DNA of 64,000 bases from Acidobacteriaceae bacterium (GTDB taxonomy: Bacteria; Acidobacteriota; Terriglobia; Terriglobales; Acidobacteriaceae): the NCBI GenBank assembly GCA_003134815.1, contig PLCO01000053.1:1-64000 (forward strand), read 5' to 3'. Below are positions 41,164 to 50,910 of the stretch, one piece after another. The position numbers were made by a program, and so were the translations under genes. The notes under the pieces are model-generated. The model did not search any database. It was not told the DNA's origin and saw nothing but the letters and a program-made list of their open reading frames with translations. Numbering within the stretch: the stretch's first letter is position 1; the number at the start of each line of letters is the position of its first letter.

Positions 41164-42185
41164 GGCTTCTCCAAGGGAGCGTCGGCCAAAATCTCTCCGG
41201 CCACATGCGCCGCGTCTGCGCCCCGGCCTGCCGGCAGATACACAACGATCACAACCTTTGGCTTTTCCGCCGGCGCGATGCCCGCAAACCAGCCGTGCGA
41301 CTGGCTCAATGCGATGCCCGCCGCTGTTCCTGTCTTGCCCATCACCGCAACGCCGCCTAAACTCGCCTGCCCAGCCATGCCGAAGCTGGCTGAGTCCTCA
41401 AGCCCCGCGCGCACCACTTGAGTTGCATCCGAATCAGGGTGCGCGGCCATCTCTCGCGCCAGCCAGCGATAGGCTACGCCCAGCTCCAGCGGCGTTACGC
41501 GCACACCCTCTACTCCCAGCAGCGCCAGCTGTTCTGCGTCAACCGTCTCAGGCTCGCGAAACTCCGCGACCGCTTCGTCGTGCGCAAGGCCAGTCAATCC
41601 GACCAGACCCGTAGACTCAAGCAGACCTGTAGGCCGCAGCAATTGTTCCAGTTCTTCCGGGCGGAGCGTTCGCGCCACCGCAGCAAAATAGCTGTTACAA
41701 GACCACGTAAGCGCCTCGCGTGCATTGAAGGGCGGTGCGAGCGGATGCGTGCAGGTAAGCCTGTGGCCGGCGACTGCGAGTTGCCGATTGCACGCGACAC
41801 GGCTTGCGGGATTCCAGCGGCCCGCGCTTACCAGTCCATATAGAACCAGAGGCTTCAGCGTCGATCCCGGCGCGGCCAGCGTTCGCGCAGCATCTTTCAG
41901 ATCAGTCGCCGCTAGCAATCGATCACTCGCAATGTCGAGCACAATGATCCTTGCCTGCGGTGTCTCTCTCGCCGCGAGCTCGACGGCGCCTTGCCACGCC
42001 CGCACTCTGGTTTGGCAAACCGCGGCCTGCGTTCCAGACCGAACCGCCGCGAAAATGACCGCCAGGACAATCAACCGAATGATTCCGCGCACACCAGAAG
42101 TATCAACGATCCACGCTCGAAATGAACAGTTCTCGAACCCTGTTCGCGGTCTCGCATCCCCGCAACCTGCCGCCCGGAGAATCAT
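41160..42185 (-). CDS. penicillin-binding transpeptidase domain protein
   Basis: GSTLKPLV (SxxK), SCNSYF (SxN), GKTGTA (KTG); ATGA overlap with the SpoIID gene. ORF reaches 42275 but then covers a likely tRNA promoter, so the start is uncertain. Confidence 0.87.
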   Translation of the reverse strand: MILRAAGCGDARPRTGFENCSFRAWIVDTSGVRGIIRLIVLAVIFAAVRSGTQAAVCQTRVRAWQGAVELAARETPQARIIVLDIASDRLLAATDLKDAARTLAAPGSTLKPLVLYGLVSAGRWNPASRVACNRQLAVAGHRLTCTHPLAPPFNAREALTWSCNSYFAAVARTLRPEELEQLLRPTGLLESTGLVGLTGLAHDEAVAEFREPETVDAEQLALLGVEGVRVTPLELGVAYRWLAREMAAHPDSDATQVVRAGLEDSASFGMAGQASLGGVAVMGKTGTAAGIALSQSHGWFAGIAPAEKPKVVIVVYLPAGRGADAAHVAGEILADAPLEKP

Positions 42186-42294
42186 CGTTGTCGCCGCATC
42201 GGGAAAAGTCTCACAGCCAATGCGCTGAGCGCCGCTGGCTCCGGGGCCATCGTGAATTGAGATATACTTCATCACGTTGGCTCTGGCCCTCCCG

Positions 42295-42369
42295 GCGGGA
42301 GTAGTTCAGTGGCAGAACGTCAGCTTCCCAAGCTGAATGTCGCCGGTTCGATCCCGGTCTCCCGCTCCA
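42295..42369 (+). tRNA. tRNA-Gly (CCC)
   Basis: GCGGGAG/CTCCCGC acceptor, loop TTCCCAA, T arm GGTTCGATCCC, encoded CCA. Confidence 0.93.
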
Positions 42370-42405
42370 ATTGCTCATCAAGGCCGCCAATATCGCTTCC
42401 GCCGC

Positions 42406-43098
42406 TCACAACTCCGCCAGTCTCCGCGCCCGCTTAAAGACATTGAGCAGCATCGCGCGAGTCAGCTTGCCCGTGTTCGTATTCTGCAGTGACGGATGAT
42501 AGCTGGCGATTGCGATCAACCCTCCCGGCAGTTTGTGCTCCGCTCCATGGGCAAAATCAAACCCAGCACGCCGTTTCAGCTCCGCCGTCCGCGCCACATG
42601 TCCCAGCAAGCCATCGAACGCGATGCGCCCCAAACAAACCACAACACGCAAATCCGGGAGCAAGGCCATCTCCTGATCGAGCCATGGCGCGCAGTTGCGC
42701 AGTTCTTCCGGCGTCGGTTTATTGCCCGGCGGCGCGCAGCGCGCTACAGCCGTGATCCAAAGCCCGTTCAGCTTCATCCCGTCATCGCGTGAAGCAGCTT
42801 TCGGCTGCGACGCAAACCCCGCTTCGTGCAGCACAGGATAAAGAAAGTCGCCCGATCCGTCGCCCGTGAATGGTCTTCCTGTTCGATTCGATCCGTGCGC
42901 CCCCGGCGCCAGTCCCAGGGCCATCACGCGCGCCTTCGGGTCGCCAAACGATGGCACCGGCCGTCCCCAATACTCCCAGTCCAAATAGGCCCGACGCCGC
43001 GTCCGTGCTACTTCGGTGCAGTGCACCCGCAACCGCGGGCAAAGCTCGCACGACACTATCCGCGTATTCAGCGCTGCAAGAGTTGTAGTCTCAGCCAT
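42406..43098 (-). CDS. uracil-DNA glycosylase, type 5 (UdgB-like)
   Basis: CELCPRLR, GLAPGAHGSNRTGRPFTGDGSGDFLY, SYHPSLQNTNTGKLT. Confidence 0.92.
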   Translation of the reverse strand: MAETTTLAALNTRIVSCELCPRLRVHCTEVARTRRRAYLDWEYWGRPVPSFGDPKARVMALGLAPGAHGSNRTGRPFTGDGSGDFLYPVLHEAGFASQPKAASRDDGMKLNGLWITAVARCAPPGNKPTPEELRNCAPWLDQEMALLPDLRVVVCLGRIAFDGLLGHVARTAELKRRAGFDFAHGAEHKLPGGLIAIASYHPSLQNTNTGKLTRAMLLNVFKRARRLAEL

Positions 43099-43173
43099 GA
43101 GGGAATTTTACTTCCGCGCATCTGCGGCATCGCGACACCAGTGCCCTTTTTCACCGATCGCCGTATCCCGTCC

Positions 43174-43740
43174 TCAATACACGCCGGGGATCAATCGCTT
43201 CGTCGTCCTCATGTAATCCGCATATTCCTCGCCGAACGCATTTAGCAGCGCCGCCTCCTCCACATGAATCCGATACAACACGGCAATCGTGGGAAGAACG
43301 AAGACAGTCGCCAATGAGGCCCAATTGTGCGTATGGATTCCTGCGGCCAGGAAGATGATCTCCATTCCCAAATAGGATGGGTGCCGGACCACCCGGTAGA
43401 GTCCCTTGCGCCGCACCGTTTGCGTGGAGCGGATGGCGACGTTGGCGCTGAATGACCTGCCAAGAGTCACTATGGCGGCAATGCGGACAACGAGGCCTGC
43501 CACGATGAGAACGAGAGCGGCGATTTGCAGAAAATGATGGGGGAATCTCATCTCCGAGCCGGGGAACGCCACCCGGCCCGCGGCAAAGAACGAGAACACG
43601 ATGACCACCCAAATAATGAGTTGAGTTCCGCGGTCGTGCAAGGTTCCCTGGACGCGCCGCGTCCGCGTGGCAATGGAAATCAAGGCTTCCAGGCCAACCC
43701 ACCCGTAAAACAGCCACGGCCACAATGTTTCCGCGTTCAT
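43174..43740 (-). CDS. isoprenylcysteine carboxyl methyltransferase (ICMT) family membrane protein
   Basis: GLYRVVRHPSYLGMEIIFLAAGI ... RIHVEEAALLNAFGEEYADYMRTTKRLIPGVY. Confidence 0.9.
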   Translation of the reverse strand: MNAETLWPWLFYGWVGLEALISIATRTRRVQGTLHDRGTQLIIWVVIVFSFFAAGRVAFPGSEMRFPHHFLQIAALVLIVAGLVVRIAAIVTLGRSFSANVAIRSTQTVRRKGLYRVVRHPSYLGMEIIFLAAGIHTHNWASLATVFVLPTIAVLYRIHVEEAALLNAFGEEYADYMRTTKRLIPGVY

Positions 43741-43885
43741 TCTCCGTCGCCTCCAAGAGTGTCCACGCAGTATACGCGTACCGTGATCTGTTCGGTCCTG
43801 CGCAGCGTGCCACGCTCATCCACATTGATGGGGCCCGGCGTGCGCCCGCATTTTATGGCACACTTGGTGCAGAGGAATTCGCGCG

Positions 43886-44467
43886 ATGAAACCCGCAAAG
43901 CTATTGTTGCTCGCCGGCGATTTTGTTGAGGACTACGAGATCATGGTCCCATTTCAAGCTCTGCAAATGGTGGGCCACACCGTCCACGCCGTCTGTCCCG
44001 GCAAAAAGAAAGGCGATCAGATCCGCACCGCGATTCACGATTTCGAAGGTGATCAAACCTACACCGAAAAACGCGGCCACAACTTCACGCTCAACGCCAC
44101 GTTCGACGAGATCGATCCTGCGCATTACAACGGCCTCATCATTCCCGGCGGGCGCGCGCCTGAGTATCTCCGCCTCAACCCCAAAGTTCTCGACCTCATC
44201 CGTCACTTCGCCAAGGCCAACAAACCCATCGCCGCGATCTGTCACGGCCCGCAACTGCTCGCTGCCGCTGGCGTCATCAAGGGGCGCAAGATCAATGCCT
44301 ATCCCGCCTGCGCTCCTGAGGTAGAACTTGCCGGCGGAACTTACGTCTCTGTCGACATGACGGACGCCGTCGTTGACGGCAATCTCGTCACAGGCCCCGC
44401 CTGGCCTGCTCATCCGGTCTGGCTCGCTCGCTTTCTGAAGGTTCTTGAGGCTCACGCGGCCGCCTGA
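43886..44467 (+). CDS. DJ-1/PfpI family protein
   Basis: [48 protein letters not shown] (nucleophile elbow Cys). Confidence 0.94.
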   Translation: MKPAKLLLLAGDFVEDYEIMVPFQALQMVGHTVHAVCPGKKKGDQIRTAIHDFEGDQTYTEKRGHNFTLNATFDEIDPAHYNGLIIPGGRAPEYLRLNPKVLDLIRHFAKANKPIAAICHGPQLLAAAGVIKGRKINAYPACAPEVELAGGTYVSVDMTDAVVDGNLVTGPAWPAHPVWLARFLKVLEAHAAA

Positions 44468-44557
44468 ACATTCCAGCAAAATCCATCCTTCCCTGCTGGC
44501 TCGCTTTTCGCATGACTCGCTGATAACCTGGTCGGCATTGATGCAAGAGGGACGTTT

Positions 44558-46270
44558 ATGGCGGTGATAAGAATTGCTGTGAGCTCTGCAAGGCGAAGCG
44601 TTCCACGCGCCCTTTTTGCTGTCGTAGTTCTCTGTCTTTCTGGGCGAGGTTCATGCGCGGTGCCATGCCCTGTTCTTCACCACGGCCCGCCCAACGATGC
44701 TGAAAAAGCCCTGCTGGCCGCCGACTACGCAAAGGCGGAGACCCTCTACCGCGAGGCACTTGCAACAGATCCCTCTAACGCCGCGCTGACCGTCGGCCTC
44801 GTCCATGCGCTGCTCCGCGACCAGAAGGTCCAGGAGGCTGCCGACACGGTTCAAGCCGCTTTGGCCCCGGCGCCGGGGTTGGCAGTGCTGATCACGCTGC
44901 GCGGTGAAGTCGAGTTTCGGCAAGGCGAGCCCTGGATCGCGGCTCAGTCTGCCGACGAGTCATTCAAGCTAGATCCGTGCAACCCCCGTACGCAATTACT
45001 CTTAACGGACTTGTTCCGACTCAGTTCGTTTTATGCTTCGACCCGTTCTCACATTCTTACGGCGCATCAGCTCGATCCCGACGACCCGGAAATTCGCGGA
45101 GAGTGGATGATGACGTTGCCACTCAAGCAGCGCGTTCAGGAGGTCGAGGCTTACCTGAATGAGCCGCGAGGCGATGACGCCGAGGACGTCCGCCACCTGA
45201 GAGATTACCTGGAACACATCCAGAAGCTATCAACCGAGCCGAGGAAACCTTGCAAGTTGGTTTCGCAGATTACAGCCACCCAAATGCCGTTTGTCTACCT
45301 GATGCGCGATGCGACAGACGTTGACGGCTTTGGCCTTGACGTGAAGCTGAATAATCGCAATGCGCGCCTCGAAATTGATACTGGCGCGGGCGGTCTATTG
45401 GTCAGCAGCTCGACTGCGAAACATGCAGGGCTGCTGGCTTTCTCGCAGAACCGGATTGGCGGCATCGGTGACGAAGCAGAAAGAAAGGGCTTTACCGCCT
45501 ACGTCGACTCAATTCGCATCGGTGACCTTGAGTTTCAGAATTGCGCGGTCCAGGTGATAGACGGCCGCTACTTGCCCGGGGACATCGACGGTCTGATCGG
45601 CATGGACGTCTTTTCGCAGTTTCTTGTAACGCTCGACTACCCAATGCGCAAACTATCCCTCGGCCCGCTGCCGCCACGCCCTGGAGAGGAACCAGATTCC
45701 GCCAGCAAATTGAAAACTGACGACGATGACGACGAAGACGATAGCCAGCCGATGGAGAAATCGGCGCAATCCGGACCAGCCGTCCCGCCTGCGAACGCGG
45801 CGGCGGAGAAGCCGCCGTCCCACGGCCCCTTCGATCGGTATATTGCCCCCGAAATGAAGGACTACACGAAGGTCTTTCGAGTGGGGAATCAGTTGATTTT
45901 GCCGGCCGCGCTCAATGCTTCCAAGATCAAACTCTTCATCCTGGACACCGGCTCATGGACGACCACCATTTCACCGCAGGCTGCCCGCGAAGTGACAAAG
46001 GTCTACGGCGATAGTTCTTTCAGGGTAGAGGGGATCGACGGCGGGGTGAACAAGACCTACTTGGCCAACAGAATCATCTTCCGATTCGCAAATCTTTCGC
46101 AACAGGTGAATGGTGTGTTGGCTTTCGACATGTCAAAGATTTCGAAGGACGAAGGGATGGAGATCTCGGGATTGCTCGGCGCAACTACGCTCGACCTGTT
46201 GACGATCCACATCGACTACCGTGACGGCCTCGTCAAGCTCGCCTACGATCCGAAACACGGCTACCATTAG
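44558..46270 (+). CDS. TPR protein with two retropepsin-like aspartyl protease domains
   Basis: N-terminal TPR-like repeats; RLEIDTGAGGLLVSSS ... GLIGMDVFSQF and KLFILDTGSWTTTISPQAA ... GLLGATTLDLL. Confidence 0.83.
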   Translation: MAVIRIAVSSARRSVPRALFAVVVLCLSGRGSCAVPCPVLHHGPPNDAEKALLAADYAKAETLYREALATDPSNAALTVGLVHALLRDQKVQEAADTVQAALAPAPGLAVLITLRGEVEFRQGEPWIAAQSADESFKLDPCNPRTQLLLTDLFRLSSFYASTRSHILTAHQLDPDDPEIRGEWMMTLPLKQRVQEVEAYLNEPRGDDAEDVRHLRDYLEHIQKLSTEPRKPCKLVSQITATQMPFVYLMRDATDVDGFGLDVKLNNRNARLEIDTGAGGLLVSSSTAKHAGLLAFSQNRIGGIGDEAERKGFTAYVDSIRIGDLEFQNCAVQVIDGRYLPGDIDGLIGMDVFSQFLVTLDYPMRKLSLGPLPPRPGEEPDSASKLKTDDDDDEDDSQPMEKSAQSGPAVPPANAAAEKPPSHGPFDRYIAPEMKDYTKVFRVGNQLILPAALNASKIKLFILDTGSWTTTISPQAAREVTKVYGDSSFRVEGIDGGVNKTYLANRIIFRFANLSQQVNGVLAFDMSKISKDEGMEISGLLGATTLDLLTIHIDYRDGLVKLAYDPKHGYH

Positions 46271-46437
46271 CAATGGCCTTGGGCTTGTGTTTGTCGGCAC
46301 GGTAGACGCTGCATAAGGCCCAATGGGCGAGTCGTTAAGTGCCGTTAATGCGTAATCTACCCTCGCGGATTCTCGGAAAGGCCCTGTGCCATACTGAATC
46401 TGTCTTCGCCTTCCCTCAGGTTCTGGACTCACATCAC

Positions 46438-46917
46438 ATGCCATCCCATCCCAACCCGGAGTTTCTGCGTCGCGCCATCGAGTTGGCCACGCGCAATGTT
46501 CTTACTGGGACAGGCGGACCGTTTGCCGCGGTCATCGTGCGCGACGGCAAAATCGTCGGTGATGGCGCAAACTCCGTCACCCAGACCAACGATCCCACTG
46601 CGCACGCCGAGGTCAACGCCATCCGCGCCGCGGCCAAAGCTCTTGCAACCTTTTCGCTCGCCGGCTGCGAACTCTATACCAGTTGCGAGCCCTGCCCGAT
46701 GTGCCTCTCTGCGGCATATTGGGCGCGGCTTGATGCTGTCTACTATGGAGCCAGCGCCGCCGACGCAGCCCGCGCCGGTTTTGACGATGCCTTTCTCTAC
46801 GCCGAGATCCGCAAAGACTCGAGCCAGCGCAAACTCCCCTCAACGCAATTGCTCAGCGACGAAGCATGGGCCAGTTTCGCCGCCTGGATCGCTGCGCCAA
46901 ATAAGGTCGAGTATTAA
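46438..46917 (+). CDS. nucleoside/guanine deaminase (cytidine deaminase-like zinc site)
   Basis: PTAHAEVNAIRAAAKAL (HAE) and YTSCEPCPMCLSAAYWARLDAVYYG (PCxxC). Confidence 0.92.
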   Translation: MPSHPNPEFLRRAIELATRNVLTGTGGPFAAVIVRDGKIVGDGANSVTQTNDPTAHAEVNAIRAAAKALATFSLAGCELYTSCEPCPMCLSAAYWARLDAVYYGASAADAARAGFDDAFLYAEIRKDSSQRKLPSTQLLSDEAWASFAAWIAAPNKVEY

Positions 46918-47045
46918 CGCTGCATCCTTATTGAGTGGCGCGCATCCTTGACCCCGCGCCGTCACAGTGCGTATGCTTCGAGCGTTTACGCCAGAGAATC
47001 GAATCTGTGAATCGCATCTAAATTCACGCCGCAAGGGGAGCCCGC

Positions 47046-49496
47046 ATGAGCACCGCCGCCACGGCCGCAACTCCCATCACGAGCGTCGGAAGTAGGCCGC
47101 GTCTCGTTCGCCGTGCCGCCGTTCTCGGCGCCGGAACCATGGGCTCCCGCATCGCCGCGCATCTGGCCAACGCAGGAATCCCTGTTCTTCTCCTCGATCT
47201 TTCTGCGAAACCTGGGACTTCGGAGCGATCGCTGGCCGTCAACGCCGTTGAAGCCCTCGCAAAATCCAAGCCCGCTGCCTTCTTTGAATCTTCGCGCGCA
47301 GCGCTCATCACTCCCGGCACGTTCGACGACGATCTGCCCAAACTCTCAGAGTGCGACTGGATCATCGAAGCGGTTGCCGAAAACCTTGAAATCAAAACCG
47401 CGCTGCTGACCCGCGTCCTTCCTCATCTCGCTCCGCATGCGCTTCTCACCACCAACACCTCCGGCCTGCCCATATCGCAAATCGCGTCAGTATTGCCAGT
47501 CCAAATCCAGGAAAAATTCTTCGGCACGCACTTCTTCAATCCCCCGCGCTACATGCGCCTGCTCGAAGTCATCCCCACCGCCGATTCTGATCCCGCTGCC
47601 GTCGCCGCATTCTCCGCATTCGCCGATCTCCACCTCGGCAAGCAGGTCGTCTTTGCGCGCGACACGCCGAACTTCATCGCCAATCGCATCGGCATTGCCG
47701 GCATGTTCAACGCCGCCAACCTCATGCTCGAGCAGGGACTCTCAATCGAAGAGGTCGACGCGCTTACCGGCCCCGCCATCGGCTGGCCGCGCACTGGAAC
47801 CTTCCGCCTCGCCGACCTCGTCGGCATCGACATCCTCGCCCACGTAGCTGCCAACTTCCCCCAGGGCGTCACAGGCGGTAAATTCTCGTCCATCCTCGAC
47901 GAGTTGATCAAGCGCGGCTGTCTGGGGGACAAATCCGGTCAGGGTTTCTACAAGAAGATCCGCAGTGCAGATGGTAAAGACGAGCGCCTCGTCCTCGATC
48001 TCTCCACATTCGAATACCGCCCCGCCGTCAAGCCCGCGCTGCCTTCGCTCGACATGGCGAAAAACGCTGCGACACTTCCCGAGCGCCTGCGCATGCTGCT
48101 TGCGAACAACCCGGCAAAAGACAGGGCCGCGGCCTTCCTCTGGCCCTTTCTCTCTTCGCTCTGGAACTTCGCTGCCGATCGCATCGGCGAGGTCGCCGAC
48201 GGTGCTCCGTCCATCGACACCGCCATGCGCGCCGGCTTCAACTGGGAACTAGGCCCCTTTGAAATGTGGGATGCGGCCAGTGTCGCCGAATCCGTCGCCC
48301 GCATGAAGGCTCTCGGCCTTCCCGTCGGCGCACCCGTTGAAAAACTTCTCGCGGCTTCGCGCACAAGCTGGTACTCGCCTGATCGCGACGCCTGTTTTCA
48401 GCCGACAACGAATCAACTCATTTCAATTCCCGCCGTCCCCGGTCACGCTCGCGTCGCCGATTTTCGCCGCACCCACAAAGTCATCCGCTCCAACCCCGGC
48501 GCTTCGCTTGTCGACCTCGGCGACGGCATCGCATGCATCGAGCTGCACTCGCTCAAGAACGCCATCGGCGGTGACGTTCTTTCTCTCATCTCCGCCGTTC
48601 TCAATCCGTCCTCCGATGCCGTCCGCGATTTCTCTGCCTTTGTCATCTCCGGCGACCGCGACAACTTCTCCGTCGGCGCTAATCTCATGCAGCTTCTCCT
48701 TGCCGCGCAAGAGGGTGAGTGGGACGAGCTCGCCCGCGTCATTCACAACTTTCAGCAGATGACCGCGGCCATCAAGTTCTGCCCGCGTCCCGTCGTTGCC
48801 GCGCCCTTCGGCCTCACGCTCGGCGGCGGCGCCGAGATCTGCCTACACGCCGCGAGCCGCCAGCCTTACGCAGAGACCTACATTGGCCTCGTTGAAGCCG
48901 GCGTCGGCCTCATCCCCGCCGGCGGCGGGACCAAAGAAATGTTGTTGCGCGCGCTCGACGCAGCCACAGCGCTCGCCCCGCCAGATCCCCGCGACCCGCC
49001 CTCGCGCTTCGCCCAATCCGCCGAGTTCGCCACGGCGCTCAAGCGCTCGCTTGAAACCATCGCAATGGCCAAGGTCTCCAGCTCCGCATCTGAGGCGCGC
49101 TCACTCGGCCTCCTCGCGCCCGCCGACCGCATCACCATGAACCGCGAGCGCCTGCTGCTCGACGCCAGGGCTCAGGCAGCCGCGCTCGCCGAACCTGGCT
49201 ACGCTCCGCCGCAACCACGCACGCAAATCCAGGCTCCAGGCACGGCCGCGCTGGCCACGCTCGAAATGGGAATCTATTTGATGGGCGAAGCCGGCTACGC
49301 ATCCGAACACGACCAAAAGGTCGCTCGTTGGGCCGCGTACATCCTTGCCGGCGGCCGCATTACTCCGGGAACACTCGTCAGCGAGCAGTATTTTCTCGAT
49401 CTCGAGCGCGAAGCCTTTCTCTCCCTCTGCGGCGAGCGCAAGACGCAGGAGCGCATCGCTTTTACCCTCAAAACCGGCAAGCCGCTGCGGAACTGA
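47046..49496 (+). CDS. 3-hydroxyacyl-CoA dehydrogenase / enoyl-CoA hydratase (FadB/FadN-like)
   Basis: RRAAVLGAGTMGSRIAAHLANAGIPVLLLD, IIEAVAENLEIKTALL, FGTHFFNPPRYMRLLEVIPT; crotonase-like C-terminal region. Confidence 0.94.
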   Translation: MSTAATAATPITSVGSRPRLVRRAAVLGAGTMGSRIAAHLANAGIPVLLLDLSAKPGTSERSLAVNAVEALAKSKPAAFFESSRAALITPGTFDDDLPKLSECDWIIEAVAENLEIKTALLTRVLPHLAPHALLTTNTSGLPISQIASVLPVQIQEKFFGTHFFNPPRYMRLLEVIPTADSDPAAVAAFSAFADLHLGKQVVFARDTPNFIANRIGIAGMFNAANLMLEQGLSIEEVDALTGPAIGWPRTGTFRLADLVGIDILAHVAANFPQGVTGGKFSSILDELIKRGCLGDKSGQGFYKKIRSADGKDERLVLDLSTFEYRPAVKPALPSLDMAKNAATLPERLRMLLANNPAKDRAAAFLWPFLSSLWNFAADRIGEVADGAPSIDTAMRAGFNWELGPFEMWDAASVAESVARMKALGLPVGAPVEKLLAASRTSWYSPDRDACFQPTTNQLISIPAVPGHARVADFRRTHKVIRSNPGASLVDLGDGIACIELHSLKNAIGGDVLSLISAVLNPSSDAVRDFSAFVISGDRDNFSVGANLMQLLLAAQEGEWDELARVIHNFQQMTAAIKFCPRPVVAAPFGLTLGGGAEICLHAASRQPYAETYIGLVEAGVGLIPAGGGTKEMLLRALDAATALAPPDPRDPPSRFAQSAEFATALKRSLETIAMAKVSSSASEARSLGLLAPADRITMNRERLLLDARAQAAALAEPGYAPPQPRTQIQAPGTAALATLEMGIYLMGEAGYASEHDQKVARWAAYILAGGRITPGTLVSEQYFLDLEREAFLSLCGERKTQERIAFTLKTGKPLRN

Positions 49497-49513
49497 TATT
49501 GACGTACGTACGT

Positions 49514-49918
49514 ATGTATGAAAAGATGGCGGTTGAAGGAGAATTACCCGTGTATCACGACCCCAAAACAGTTCTCTCGCCCAAAGACAGAGTAAAGTCC
49601 GTGGAAGTGATCTATGACAAAGGGCCGGTTGACCAGAGCTGGTCCGTTGCCCAGATTGAGTGGGATGGTTCGCCTGCCGTCGGCATTCGGTGGAACGGCG
49701 ATAGCGGCAACAGCAAGGGCACTCCCCAGTCGCGGGGAAACCCCGCGTGGTTCATAGTGCCTGAGGAACTCGAAGAAGCCATTCTGGAAGCCGCCAAAAA
49801 GAAAGATAGGGAAACGCAGACGGCCTTGGTTGAGGGTTATCGCCAGATGGCCTCTGACCGGGCTCGTGAAATTGAAGCAGCGGAGTGGACGGAGGCGCTG
49901 ATTGGCGACATCGATTGA
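49514..49918 (+). CDS. putative antitoxin: uncharacterised N-terminal domain with MazE-like C-terminal tail
   Basis: QSWSVAQIEWDGSPAVGIRWNGDSGNSKGTPQSRGNPAWFIVPEELEEAI then EGYRQMASDRAREIEAAEWTEALIGDID; overlaps the MazF-like gene by 17 bp. Start may be 49526. Confidence 0.65.
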   Translation: MYEKMAVEGELPVYHDPKTVLSPKDRVKSVEVIYDKGPVDQSWSVAQIEWDGSPAVGIRWNGDSGNSKGTPQSRGNPAWFIVPEELEEAILEAAKKKDRETQTALVEGYRQMASDRAREIEAAEWTEALIGDID

Positions 49919-50243
49919 GCGTGGAGATGTCTACTGGCTGAATTTTGAACCCAGCCTCGGCGGAGAGATTAAGAAGGTACGGCCTGCGATCGTGCTGTCA
50001 AACAATGCTGCAAACACCCATCTAAACCGGGTTCAGGTTGTTCCAATCACTTCAAATGCCGATCGCCTTTATCCAGGCGAGGCATTCATAACCCTTAACG
50101 CCGAAAAACGAAAAGCGATGGGCGACCAATTGACGACAGCGAGCAAGCAGCGAATTGGCAGAAGGATCGGAGCGCTTAGCGCTGAGGACATGGGCCGGGT
50201 AGAAGACGCGATTTTGCTCCAACTGGGCCTCGTTCGCCCCTGA
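49902..50243 (+). CDS. MazF/PemK-family toxin (endoribonuclease)
   Basis: IERGDVYWLNFEPSLGGEIKKVRPAIVLSNNAANTHLNRVQVVPITSN. Confidence 0.93.
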   Translation: MATSIERGDVYWLNFEPSLGGEIKKVRPAIVLSNNAANTHLNRVQVVPITSNADRLYPGEAFITLNAEKRKAMGDQLTTASKQRIGRRIGALSAEDMGRVEDAILLQLGLVRP

Positions 50244-50252
50244 GATGATCCC

Positions 50253-50870
50253 ATGGTTGGCATTCCGCTCAAATCGTCCATCTCTTTTCTTGGCGCGTTT
50301 CTCTTTGCCTGCGTTCCAATCTCCGCGCACCAGTCGTCCCCTCCGAATTCGCTCGTCGAGTACGGCCAGATCATGTTCGACGGCCACTCAACCCCCTACG
50401 TCATTCGCCACCTTCCCATCAGCTCGTTTCCCGATCTGCCGCCCGCCATACAAACGGAACTTAGCGTCCGCGGCTGTCTCATTCCGCAAACCTACGAGGC
50501 CCACCGCCCTGAGAATGTCGTCCACGCCAGCCTTGAGCAGCCCGGTTCCTCTGATTGGGCCGTCCTCTGCTCCGCGCAGGGCACCGTCTCTTTGCTGGTC
50601 TTTTTTGGCAGCGGCTCCGGCCGGCCTTTCACGCTGGCCTCGGCCCCCGAAACCGAGCGCCTTCAGTCGCACGATCCCAGCGGCGTTCTCGGCTTCAACT
50701 GGGGCATCGACCCCGCATCGCCAGGGGATGTCCACGACGCGCAACTCGGTATGCTCCATCCGCCGCCGCGCCTCGACCACGATGCCCTCGCCGATACGCT
50801 CGTCGATCGCCACACCGTCTATCACTTCTATCTGAAGAGTGCCTGGATCGTGCTCGAGATTCGGGACTGA
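50253..50870 (+). CDS. hypothetical exported protein
   Basis: Signal-peptide-like SSISFLGAFLFACVPISAHQ; no family recognised. Confidence 0.6.
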   Translation: MVGIPLKSSISFLGAFLFACVPISAHQSSPPNSLVEYGQIMFDGHSTPYVIRHLPISSFPDLPPAIQTELSVRGCLIPQTYEAHRPENVVHASLEQPGSSDWAVLCSAQGTVSLLVFFGSGSGRPFTLASAPETERLQSHDPSGVLGFNWGIDPASPGDVHDAQLGMLHPPPRLDHDALADTLVDRHTVYHFYLKSAWIVLEIRD

Positions 50871-50910
50871 ACGATATTCGGGACTGAATGATGATGCCTG
50901 GCCCGAGCCG

